This document shows positions 1-6,227 of a stretch of 10,632 nt of DNA, in pieces (position 1 is the stretch's first letter; each line of letters starts with the position of its first letter). Origin of the DNA: an uncultured Caulobacter sp. (lineage in GTDB: Bacteria; Pseudomonadota; Alphaproteobacteria; Caulobacterales; Caulobacteraceae). The DNA lies in assembly GCA_937925635.1 (NCBI GenBank), contig CALALX010000075.1, positions 1 through 10,632 on the forward strand, given 5' to 3'. A program made the translations under genes and the position numbers. Below the pieces are notes generated by a model that was not told the origin of the DNA, did no database searches, and saw nothing but the letters and a program-made list of their open reading frames with translations.

Positions 1-156
1 AACGCCTCGACCCAGTTCGCTGACGGCGGCGAGTTCGGCTTCGGCGCCGAGATCGGCATCGCCACCGACAAGCTGCACGCGCGAGGCCCGGTCGGCGCCG
101 AGCAGCTGACCACCTTCAAATATGTGGTCCGGGGAACCGGGCAGACGCGGCCTTGA
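1..156 (+). CDS. proA: Glutamate-5-semialdehyde dehydrogenase (gamma-glutamyl phosphate reductase), 3' end only
   Basis: The frame is open from base 1 and ends at TGA 154-156, giving the last 51 residues of a protein whose start lies outside the window. The visible part begins NASTQFADGGEFGFGAEIGI and continues with a TDKLHARGPVG segment and a KYVVRGTGQTR-like end. This is the characteristic C-terminus of ProA, which reduces gamma-glutamyl phosphate to glutamate-5-semialdehyde with NADPH in cytoplasmic proline synthesis. The stop codon overlaps the proposed TTG start of nadD, so the two genes are probably co-transcribed and translationally coupled. The identification is by motif recognition on a short fragment, but the motif is very specific. 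Confidence 0.93.
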   Translation, partial: NASTQFADGGEFGFGAEIGIATDKLHARGPVGAEQLTTFKYVVRGTGQTRP

Positions 157-824
157 ACCTGACCCACAATCCCTTTGGTGGTCCGGTGCGGACGACTCTG
201 AAGACCGGAGCGGCGGCTCTGCGCCTGGGATTTGACCTGCGGCCCGGCATGCGGGTCGGTCTTTACGGCGGCTCGTTCAACCCGGCCCATGACGGCCACG
301 CCCACGTCGCCGAGACGGCGCGCAAGCGGCTGCGGCTCGATCGGGTGATCTGGCTGGTGTCGCCACAGAATCCGCTGAAGGCCTCGCATGAGACCGCGCC
401 GCTGGCGCGGCGGATGGCCGGCGTCCGGGCCCAGGCCGGAGACCGCGGCATGATCGTGTCCGACGCCGAGAGTCGGATGGGCTCCCAGTACACCATCGAC
501 ACCGTGCGGGCGCTGAAGGCCCGGTTCCCGGGCGTGAAGTTCGTCTGGATCATGGGCGCCGACAGCCTGGCGAGCTTCCACCGCTGGCGCGGCTGGACCC
601 AGATCATGCGAGAACTGCCGGTGGCCGTGATCTCCCGGCCCTGGGCCAGCCTTAAGAGCCGTTTCTCGCCCGCCGCCCGCCGTTTCGCCCACGCCCGCCG
701 TCCAGCGCGGGAGGCGCCACTGCTGCCCGGCGCGGCCGCCCCGGCCTGGGTCTATCTGCACGGCCCGCTGAATTTCGCGTCCTCGACCGCCCTGCGCGAG
801 GGGCGCCGCAAGGCCGGAAAGTGA
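153..824 (+). CDS. nadD: Nicotinate-nucleotide adenylyltransferase
   Basis: NadD transfers AMP from ATP to nicotinate mononucleotide, making deamido-NAD in the cytoplasm. The nucleotidyltransferase signature GSFNPAHDGH (GxFxPxHxGH) lies at residues 40-49. It is followed by VSPQNPLK, the substrate-side segment IMGADSL, and FASSTALR near the C-terminus, which matches the family's ISST.R motif. The length of 223 aa is usual for the family plus a short N-terminal extension. The start is uncertain. TTG 153 overlaps the proA stop by 4 bases (TTGA) and keeps an N-terminal stretch ending LGFDLRPG; GTG 186 and ATG 249 are alternatives, the latter starting directly at MRVGLYGG. No good Shine-Dalgarno sequence sits close to any of them, which fits coupling to proA. 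Confidence 0.95.
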   Translation: MNLTHNPFGGPVRTTLKTGAAALRLGFDLRPGMRVGLYGGSFNPAHDGHAHVAETARKRLRLDRVIWLVSPQNPLKASHETAPLARRMAGVRAQAGDRGMIVSDAESRMGSQYTIDTVRALKARFPGVKFVWIMGADSLASFHRWRGWTQIMRELPVAVISRPWASLKSRFSPAARRFAHARRPAREAPLLPGAAAPAWVYLHGPLNFASSTALREGRRKAGK

Positions 825-877
825 TTCGCTGACGGCGGCCCCCGGACGTGCTATGGGGTCTCGCTTGCGAGGCTGAC

Positions 878-884
878 AAAGGAG
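878..884 (+). promoter_or_regulatory. Shine-Dalgarno sequence of rsfS (AAAGGAG)
   Basis: AAAGGAG is the only strong ribosome-binding sequence ahead of rsfS. It lies 7 bases before an in-frame CTG (892), but 19 bases before TTG 904 and 28 before GTG 913. An in-frame TGA at 874-876 closes the frame upstream. The site therefore favours the unusual CTG start. Confidence 0.6.
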
Positions 885-891
885 CACTCCG

Positions 892-1305
892 CTGAACCGC
901 GAGTTGGCGCCCGTGGCGCACGAAGCCCCCTCGGGGACTTCATCCGACGAACCCCGACAGGTGAGTTCGCTCGAAGACCTGATCCTGGCGCGTCTGAACG
1001 ACGACAAGGCGCAGGACATCGTTGTCATCGATCTCAAGGGCAAGAGCCCCATGGCCGACGCGATGATCGTCGCTTCGGGCCGGTCGCACCGCCACGTCGG
1101 CGCGCTGGCAGACCATGTGCTGCGCGCCCTCAAGGAAGCCGGGCACGGCAAGGCGCGGGTCGAAGGCCTGCCGCACTGCGACTGGGTGCTGATCGACACG
1201 GGCGACATCATCGTCCACCTGTTCCGCCCCGAGGTGCGCACCTTCTACAACATCGAGAAGATCTGGTCGGTCGACTCGCCGCACATCACGCCGGCGAAGA
1301 ACTGA
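892..1305 (+). CDS. rsfS: Ribosomal silencing factor RsfS (RsfA/Iojap family)
   Basis: RsfS binds ribosomal protein uL14 on the large subunit and blocks subunit joining, lowering translation in starvation or stationary phase. The DUF143/Oligomerisation domain starts around the LEDLILARLNDDKAQDIVVIDL-type segment. It continues through MIVASGRSHRHVGALADHV, GLPHCDWVLID and the hallmark VHLFRPEVRTFYNIEKIW segment. The protein is 133 aa from TTG 904, or 137 aa from CTG 892, with a family-typical core and a disordered N-terminal tail of about 20 residues. I chose CTG 892 because it alone has a well-spaced Shine-Dalgarno sequence; TTG 904 and GTG 913 remain possible. It follows nadD by 67 bases, the usual nadD-rsfS-rlmH order. 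Confidence 0.93.
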   Translation: MNRELAPVAHEAPSGTSSDEPRQVSSLEDLILARLNDDKAQDIVVIDLKGKSPMADAMIVASGRSHRHVGALADHVLRALKEAGHGKARVEGLPHCDWVLIDTGDIIVHLFRPEVRTFYNIEKIWSVDSPHITPAKN

Positions 1306-1322
1306 TCCGCATTCCGAGTGTG

Positions 1323-1391
1323 CCCGCGCAGGCGGGGACCCAAGCGGTCCGTCCGCCCGGCAACCTCAGCTTGGGCCCCCGCCTTCGCGGG
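1323..1391. repeat. GC-rich imperfect palindrome (REP-like, 'PRRRGP'-coding type)
   Basis: Two 23-base arms, 1323-1345 (CCCGCGCAGGCGGGGACCCAAGC) read in one direction and 1369-1391 in the other, are complementary at 21 of 23 positions and flank a 23-base spacer. Each arm is itself nearly palindromic (CCCGCG.AGGCGGGG), so a cruciform or long hairpin is possible. Repeats of this kind are frequent between genes in Caulobacterales and related alphaproteobacteria, where they create spurious reading frames with PRRRGP peptides. It fills almost the whole rsfS-rlmH gap. It may act as a REP-like mRNA stabiliser or partial terminator, but no U-tract follows. No second copy was seen in this window. Confidence 0.8.
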
Positions 1392-1408
1392 GGTGATCGG
1401 GTTAGAGC

Positions 1409-1873
1409 GTGAAAGTCACCCTCCTCACCGTCCACCGTCTGGGCCGGGCTCCGGAAGCCCTGCTGGCGAAGGACTATGCCGAGCGGGCCACGGCCAGCGG
1501 CCGCGCGCTCGGCCTCGGCCCCGTCGACATCGTCGAGGTCGAGGCGAAGAAGCCCGGCAAGGCCGCCGAGGCCGAGGTGATCCTGCCGCACCTCAAGGAC
1601 GCCCATGTCGTCTGCTGCGACGAACACGGCACGGTCCGCACCTCCCGCGACTTCGCCGGCCGGATCGGCCGCCTGCGCGACGATGGCGTGCGCCGGCTGG
1701 TGTTCGTGATCGGCGGCGCGGACGGGCTGGACGCCTCGGTGCTGGCCGCCGCCCATGAGAAGCTGGCCTTCGGTCCCCAGACCTGGCCCCACGCCCTCGC
1801 CCGCGCCATGCTGGCGGAGCAGGTCTATCGCGCCGTGACCATCCTGGCGGGGTCGCCGTACCACCGGGACTGA
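1409..1873 (+). CDS. rlmH: 23S rRNA (pseudouridine-1915-N3)-methyltransferase RlmH
   Basis: RlmH is a SPOUT-fold methyltransferase that acts as a dimer on assembled 70S ribosomes, methylating pseudouridine 1915 of 23S rRNA with S-adenosylmethionine. The product is 154 aa, the family length. It shows the SAM-binding loop VFVIGGADGL (residues 98-107), the knot segment RAMLAEQVYRA (132-142) and the invariant C-terminal SPYHRD (149-154). The start is GTG 1409, where the sequence MKVTLLTVHRLGR matches the family N-terminus; no clear Shine-Dalgarno sequence precedes it. The gene begins 17 bases after the palindromic repeat and ends 14 bases before the EnvC-like gene. Placement directly after rsfS is the common bacterial order. 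Confidence 0.96.
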   Translation: MKVTLLTVHRLGRAPEALLAKDYAERATASGRALGLGPVDIVEVEAKKPGKAAEAEVILPHLKDAHVVCCDEHGTVRTSRDFAGRIGRLRDDGVRRLVFVIGGADGLDASVLAAAHEKLAFGPQTWPHALARAMLAEQVYRAVTILAGSPYHRD

Positions 1874-1887
1874 GGTATCGCTAGCGG

Positions 1888-2973
1888 ATGCGCCGCCGCC
1901 TGATCATCGCCGCCGTCCTCGCCCTCGCCGGCGTCGCGGGCGGCAGCGTGGCGCAGGAGCCGGCCAGCGCGCCGTCGCAGGCCATGGTCGCGGTGCAGTC
2001 CGGCTCCCTGGCCGGCCGAATCGAGGCCCGCCGCCAGATCGAGGCCCTGCGCGCCGAGCTCAAGCGTCTCGCCTCGCGACAGGCCCAGGACGGCCGAGAT
2101 GTGGCCAGCGCCCGCATGCGGCTGCAGATGCTGAACGTGCGCGAGACCGCGTTGACCGCCGAGCTCGGCCGCGATCGCAATCGTCTGGCCCGGCTGCTGG
2201 GCGCTCTCGTGGTGTTTCGGCGCCAGCCGCCACCGGCCCTTCTGGTGCGACCAGAGGACGCCCGCGACGCGGTGCGCGCGGCCATTCTGATCCGCGCCAT
2301 GACCCCGGCCCTGGAAGCCCGCGCTCGCGTCTACAGCGAGGAGGCGCGCGAGATCGCCGCCTTGCGCCGCCAGGCCGCCGCCGCCGACGCCGAACGCTTC
2401 ACCGCGGAGAGTCTCGCCGCCCAGCACCGGGGCGACGTCGAGCGGCTGCTGGCCGAACAGTCGGCCATCGAGAAGCGGTTCGCCGACGACGCTCTGCTGG
2501 CCGGCCGCGAGGCCGGCAGCCCAGGCCAGTTGGCCGACAGCTTCCCGCGCGTGGCCGGACCCGATGGCGGCCCTGGACGCCTGGGCCGGCCGGTCGAGGG
2601 TGTCCTGGCGCGGCGCTTCGGCGCGTCCGCTCCAGGCGGCGGCCGTTCCGACGGGATCGCGTTCGCCGCGAAGCCGGGCGCCATGGTGACCAGTCCGGCG
2701 CAAGGCGTGGTTGAATTCGCTGGGCCGGTCACGGGATGGGGCGTCATCTTGATCTTGAGAACGGGAGCCGCCTACCATCTCGTCCTCGGCGGCATGAGCG
2801 AGGTGACGGTCGCGCCCGGACAATCGGTCGCGGCGGGCGCGCCTGTCGGAAAGCTCGCCGATGGCGGACGATCGGGGTCTGAGCTCTATCTGGAGCTTCG
2901 GCGATCCGGGACGCCGGTTGATCCGGCGCCATGGTTGCAGGGCGGAAGCCGCAGCGCCGCGGCGACGCCTTAA
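1888..2973 (+). CDS. envC: EnvC-like murein hydrolase activator with degenerate LytM (M23) domain
   Basis: This 361-aa envelope protein has a signal peptide at residues 1-22 (RRR, hydrophobic core, ending VAQ), an Arg/Ala/Glu-rich coiled coil at about 40-205, a Gly/Pro linker, and a LytM domain at about 235-350 ending in LYLELRRSGTPVDPAPWL. In active M23 endopeptidases zinc is held by HxxxD and HxH motifs. Here the first is replaced by GGRSDGIAFAA (251-261) and the last His by the LYLEL segment, so the domain is probably catalytically dead, as in EnvC of E. coli, which activates amidases during septum splitting. The Caulobacter EnvC homologue is called LdpF; equivalence is inferred. The start ATG 1888 has a weak GAGGT upstream. 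It leads a conserved envC-ctpA-deacetylase run. Confidence 0.88.
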   Translation: MRRRLIIAAVLALAGVAGGSVAQEPASAPSQAMVAVQSGSLAGRIEARRQIEALRAELKRLASRQAQDGRDVASARMRLQMLNVRETALTAELGRDRNRLARLLGALVVFRRQPPPALLVRPEDARDAVRAAILIRAMTPALEARARVYSEEAREIAALRRQAAAADAERFTAESLAAQHRGDVERLLAEQSAIEKRFADDALLAGREAGSPGQLADSFPRVAGPDGGPGRLGRPVEGVLARRFGASAPGGGRSDGIAFAAKPGAMVTSPAQGVVEFAGPVTGWGVILILRTGAAYHLVLGGMSEVTVAPGQSVAAGAPVGKLADGGRSGSELYLELRRSGTPVDPAPWLQGGSRSAAATP

Positions 2974-3057
2974 TTTCGGCCCGGCCTCCGCGCGAGGTTG
3001 GCGCGGAACTTGTAGCGGTCACGGCGTGTAGCGCCGTTTAGGGAGCCCCGACGGGCG

Positions 3058-4473
3058 ATGACGAAGAAGAACCTGGTGATCGGCGCTTGCGCCTTCATTC
3101 TCGGCGCCGGCTCGATGGCCTATGTGAGCCAGACCGCCCAGGCGACGGCCAAGCCCAAGAGCGAGGCCTACCACATGCTCGGCCTGTTCGGGGACGTCCT
3201 CGAGCAGATCGAGCACAAGTACGTCGTCCCCGTCGATCAGAAGAAGCTGATCGAGGCCGCCATCGAAGGCATGGTCGCCTCGCTCGATCCGCACTCGGCC
3301 TACCTGCCGCCCGAGAGTTTCGAGGACATGCAGGAGTCGACCCGCGGCGAGTACGGCGGCCTCGGCATCGAAATCACCAGCGAAGACGGCGTGGTGAAGA
3401 TCATCGCGCCTATGGACGACACTCCGGCCTCGCGCGCCGGCCTGCAGCCCGGCGACTTCATCACGGGCGTCAACGGCGAGAGCGTCATCGGCTTGCCGAG
3501 CAATGAGGCGGTGAAGCTGATGCGCGGCAAGCCGGGCGAGAAGGTCACCCTGACCATCGCCCGCGAGAAGGCCGATCCCTTTGACGTGACCCTGGTCCGC
3601 GAAGTCATCAAGCCCAAGTCGGTGACCGCCCGTCTTGAGGGTGACTACGGCTACGTCCGCCTTTCTGGCTTCAACGAAAAGGCCACCGACGAGGTGACGG
3701 CGGCCATTCAGGGCCTGATGAAGCAGAACCCGCGCATGAAGGGTCTGGTCTTCGACCTGCGCAACAACCCGGGCGGCCTGCTCGACCAGGCGGTCGGCGT
3801 GTCGGACATCTTCCTCGACGGCGGCGAGGTGGTCAGCCAGCGCGGTCGCGCGGCCGACGACATCGAGCGCTATCACGCCCGTCCGGGCGACATGCTGAAC
3901 GGCCTGCCGGTGGTGGTGCTGGTCAACAACGGCTCGGCCTCGGCGGCCGAGATCGTCGCCGGCGCCCTGCAGGACCGCAAGCGAGCCGAGATCGTCGGGC
4001 TGACCAGCTTCGGCAAGGGTTCGGTGCAGCAGGTCATCCCCCTGGCCAACGGCGAGGACGGCGCCCTGAAGATCACCACGGCGCGCTACTTCACGCCGTC
4101 GGGCCGCTCGATCCAGCGCACCGGCATCGAACCGGACCTGGAGGTCGCGGCGACCCGCGAGCAGGCGGAGCTGATCGCCACCCGCTCGATCCAGTACAGC
4201 GAGGCGATGCTCCGCAACGCCCTCGACGCGGAAGAGGGCAAGACGCGTCGCGGCGCCCATACGCCGGCCGAGGCGCCGCCGCTGACCTTCGACGAGGAGG
4301 CCTGCAAGGACCGGAGGCTGGCGACCCTGGATCTCAAGTGCGACTTCCAGCTGCAGCGCGCCATCGATGTGCTGCGCAATGGCTCGGTCGCGGCGACCCC
4401 GAAGTTGCCCAAGCCGCAGCCGCGCGTGGCTGTCGTCGATGGCAAGGTGACGCCCAAGCCCGTCACGAAATAG
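3058..4473 (+). CDS. ctpA: S41 family C-terminal processing protease (CtpA/Prc type)
   Basis: This 471-aa periplasmic serine protease cleaves near the C-terminus of envelope substrates. Residues 5-30 form a signal peptide or membrane anchor. A helical dimerisation segment containing the MVASLDPHSAYL motif follows, then a PDZ domain at about 100-185 with YGGLGIEI and AGLQPGDFITGVNG. The protease core has DLRNNPGGLLDQAV, NNGSASAAEIVAGALQD and TSFGKGSVQQ. Ser295 (second Ser of GSAS) and Lys320 (FGKG) are 25 residues apart, the spacing of the Ser-Lys dyad in this family. The C-terminal tail, about 420-471, is Lys/Pro-rich. An AGGGAG Shine-Dalgarno sequence at 3040-3045 precedes ATG 3058 by 12 bases. 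Pairing with an EnvC-like activator suggests a role in controlling peptidoglycan hydrolases; that is inference. Confidence 0.95.
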   Translation: MTKKNLVIGACAFILGAGSMAYVSQTAQATAKPKSEAYHMLGLFGDVLEQIEHKYVVPVDQKKLIEAAIEGMVASLDPHSAYLPPESFEDMQESTRGEYGGLGIEITSEDGVVKIIAPMDDTPASRAGLQPGDFITGVNGESVIGLPSNEAVKLMRGKPGEKVTLTIAREKADPFDVTLVREVIKPKSVTARLEGDYGYVRLSGFNEKATDEVTAAIQGLMKQNPRMKGLVFDLRNNPGGLLDQAVGVSDIFLDGGEVVSQRGRAADDIERYHARPGDMLNGLPVVVLVNNGSASAAEIVAGALQDRKRAEIVGLTSFGKGSVQQVIPLANGEDGALKITTARYFTPSGRSIQRTGIEPDLEVAATREQAELIATRSIQYSEAMLRNALDAEEGKTRRGAHTPAEAPPLTFDEEACKDRRLATLDLKCDFQLQRAIDVLRNGSVAATPKLPKPQPRVAVVDGKVTPKPVTK

Positions 4474-4480
4474 GGCTTCG

Positions 4481-4488
4481 TTAACCAT
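4481..4488 (+). promoter_or_regulatory. Possible CtrA half-site TTAACCAT
   Basis: TTAACCAT lies 7 bases after the ctpA stop, in an AT-rich island within very GC-rich sequence. It matches the half-site reported for the cell-cycle regulator CtrA in Caulobacter. A second TTAA at the 7-base spacing of the full CtrA box is absent. It could mark a promoter for the downstream deacetylase gene. The match is seen; the function is inferred. Confidence 0.35.
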
Positions 4489-4495
4489 AAAGGGC

Positions 4496-4525
4496 GAGGC
4501 TGGGATTCAGTAGAATCCCAGCCTC
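4496..4525 (+). promoter_or_regulatory. Perfect 13-bp inverted repeat with two GANTC sites just upstream of a start codon
   Basis: GAGGCTGGGATTC (4496-4508) and its exact complement GAATCCCAGCCTC (4513-4525) surround the loop AGTA. The hairpin ends 4 bases before ATG 4530, so in mRNA it would occupy the position where the ribosome-binding site should be. In DNA each arm contains a GANTC (4504-4508, 4513-4517), the target of the CcrM methyltransferase that alphaproteobacteria use for cell-cycle control. There is no U-tract, so a factor-independent terminator for ctpA is less likely, although some GC-rich genomes use such hairpins. Confidence 0.6.
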
Positions 4526-4529
4526 CGCC

Positions 4530-5708
4530 ATGTTCTCCACCAAGCCGCTCGCCCGACCGACCACGACGTCCGCGCAGAGCCGCATGGCGCGCGCGAAGAC
4601 GATCGCGCTGACCGCGGCGCAGAACCCCTACGTTTCGGCGGGCGGCGCCGGGCTGTTGTTTCTGCTGACCCTGGCGACCCTGATCGCCATCACCGGCGAC
4701 CCCAAGGCCGGCGCACCCGTGGTTCGCATTTCTTTGGCCCAGGCGGCCGCCAGCGGCGTCGCCCTGCCCGGATGGCGTGACGCCCTGGCGCCCGAAACCG
4801 ACGGCGAAGCGGAAATCAGCACCGGCTACTATTCGTTGTCGGAAGACCCGTTATCGCTCGCCGCGTCCGGTCCGATCGAGGGCTCCGCGGTGATCACGCT
4901 TCCCGGCGGCGGCGCGGCCGAGGGTAGCGCGCACGCGCCCTTGCCGGCGGCCCCCCTCGCCGGCCTGACGGCGCCGGGGCCGGGCGGCGCGCCGCTGCCG
5001 GTCATCGCCGCGAACGGCCAGAAGCCCGCCGAGGCCTACGCCCGTCCGTTCACCCCCAACGGCAAGCCGCGCGTGGCGCTGGTAGTCGGCGGGCTGGGCC
5101 TCAACGCGGCCCTGACCCGCAAGGCGATCGAGACCCTGCCGCCGGAGGTTACGCTCTCGTTCGCTCCGTATGCGGAGGGGCTGCAGGGCTGGATCGACAT
5201 GGCCCGCGCCAATGGTCACGAGGTGCTGCTGGAAGCGCCGATGGAGCCCACCGACTATCCGCAGAACGATCCCGGCCCAATGACCCTGCTGGCCGCCAGC
5301 CAGCCGGCCGAGACGACGCGCAGGCTGGAATGGCTCTTGTCCCGGGCCACGGGCTACTTCGGCCTGACCAACTACCTGGGCTCGCGGTTCATGACGACGC
5401 CGACGGCGATGGCCGGCTTCACGGGCGCGCTCAAGCAACGCGGCCTGGCCTTCATCGACGACGGCAGCGCCGGACGCGGCGGCGGCCCGATGCGCGCCTC
5501 GGCCGATCGCGTGATCGACGACGACCTTTCCGCCGAGGCGATCGATCGCCAGCTGACGATGCTTGAGGCCGCGGCCCGCGCCGAGGGTCAAGCGCTGGGT
5601 TCCGGCTTCGCCTACCCCGTCACCGTCGACCAGGCGACGCGCTGGGCGCAGGGCCTGGCCGATCGAGGCTTCCAGCTCGCGCCGGCCTCGGCCCTGGTCA
5701 AGACGTGA
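4530..5708 (+). CDS. Membrane-anchored divergent polysaccharide deacetylase (YibQ/DUF610 family), probably inactive
   Basis: The protein is 392 aa. Residues 1-38 are basic and cytoplasmic, 39-56 form one membrane helix (LLFLLTLATLIAI), about 57-178 is a low-complexity Ala/Gly/Pro linker, and 179-390 is a Polysacc_deac_2-type domain. Recognisable family segments are LPPEVTLSFAPYAEGL, ANGHEVLLEAPMEP.DYP..DPGP, NYLGSRF and GLAFIDD. Family members with intact ligands have DD, NH and GHP at key places; here these read VVGGLG (185-190), NYLGSR (281-286) and GFAYP (359-363), so metal binding is probably lost. The gene follows ctpA by 56 bases containing a perfect hairpin and overlaps rppH by 4 bases. 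It likely acts in the periplasm alongside the EnvC-like and CtpA proteins in wall remodelling; its substrate is unknown. No Shine-Dalgarno sequence is visible outside the hairpin. Confidence 0.85.
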   Translation: MFSTKPLARPTTTSAQSRMARAKTIALTAAQNPYVSAGGAGLLFLLTLATLIAITGDPKAGAPVVRISLAQAAASGVALPGWRDALAPETDGEAEISTGYYSLSEDPLSLAASGPIEGSAVITLPGGGAAEGSAHAPLPAAPLAGLTAPGPGGAPLPVIAANGQKPAEAYARPFTPNGKPRVALVVGGLGLNAALTRKAIETLPPEVTLSFAPYAEGLQGWIDMARANGHEVLLEAPMEPTDYPQNDPGPMTLLAASQPAETTRRLEWLLSRATGYFGLTNYLGSRFMTTPTAMAGFTGALKQRGLAFIDDGSAGRGGGPMRASADRVIDDDLSAEAIDRQLTMLEAAARAEGQALGSGFAYPVTVDQATRWAQGLADRGFQLAPASALVKT

Positions 5709-6178
5709 GTGATCCGCACCCTGATCACCGCCCCAATGTAGGCGTCGTCCTGTTCAACGCTGAGGGCCGGGTGTGGCTGGGCAAGCGCGCGCGCACGCCG
5801 GCCCCCTGGAACTGGCAGTTTCCTCAGGGCGGCGTCGACGCCGGCGAGGATCTGCTCGACGCCGCCCGCCGCGAGCTTGAGGAGGAGACTGGCGCTCGGT
5901 CTACGGAGTATCTCGGTCGGACCGACGGCTGGATCGTGTACGATTTTCCGGACGAGGTGCTGGCGCGGGGCGGAAAATGGCGTGGTCAGAAGCAGGTTTG
6001 GTTCGCCTTCCGCTTCACCGGCGATGAGGCCGAGTTCCGTCTCGACGGCCATCACCAGGTCGAGTTCGAGGACTGGCGCTGGGCCCGTCTCGACGAAGCG
6101 CCCGAACTGATCGTACCCTTCAAGCGCGCCGCCTACGAACAGGTCGCGCAGGCGTTCAGGCCATACGCCGGACCCTGA
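5705..6178 (+). CDS. rppH: RNA pyrophosphohydrolase (Nudix), RppH
   Basis: RppH removes pyrophosphate from the 5' triphosphate of mRNAs, opening them to RNase E-type decay; it can also hydrolyse dinucleoside polyphosphates. The 157-aa product contains WNWQFPQGGVDAGED, the RppH/Ap4A hydrolase signature. A complete Nudix box GX5EX7REUXEEXGU runs from residue 42 to 64 (G42, E48, R56, E57, E60, E61, G63). The segment KRAAYEQV near the end is also typical. The start is GTG 5705, overlapping the deacetylase TGA in GTGA, so translation is probably coupled. A family start of the form MSDPHPDHRPNVGVVLFN supports this choice. Confidence 0.94.
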   Translation: MSDPHPDHRPNVGVVLFNAEGRVWLGKRARTPAPWNWQFPQGGVDAGEDLLDAARRELEEETGARSTEYLGRTDGWIVYDFPDEVLARGGKWRGQKQVWFAFRFTGDEAEFRLDGHHQVEFEDWRWARLDEAPELIVPFKRAAYEQVAQAFRPYAGP

Positions 6179-6194
6179 GGACGCGGAGGCGTCC
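6179..6194 (+). terminator. Short hairpin directly after rppH
   Basis: GGACGC (6179-6184) and GCGTCC (6189-6194) form a perfect 6-bp stem with loop GGAG, starting at the base after the rppH stop codon. No T-run follows, so it may be a weak or Rho-assisted transcript end rather than a true intrinsic terminator. Confidence 0.3.
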
Positions 6195-6227
6195 GGCAGG
6201 GCCGGCCGGCGCATCGGAGGGACGGCA

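Noticed and set aside
1286..1864. Minus-strand frame with PRRRGPK peptide across the repeat
   Set aside because: Peptides of this kind arise from the palindromic repeat itself and recur as annotation artefacts; it lies opposite rlmH.
1825..2823. Long minus-strand frame opposite the EnvC-like gene and the rlmH end
   Set aside because: Same shadow effect; the product shows no family motifs and overlaps two well-supported genes.
2998..3040. TTGGCG-containing stretch considered as a promoter for ctpA
   Set aside because: No acceptable -10 element (GCTANAWC-like) lies at the right distance, so the match is no better than chance.
3019..4488. Very long open frame on the minus strand opposite ctpA
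   Set aside because: It is a GC-rich shadow of ctpA, whose S41 and PDZ motifs are unmistakable; the antisense product is low-complexity in Arg, Ala, Gly and His with no recognisable domain.
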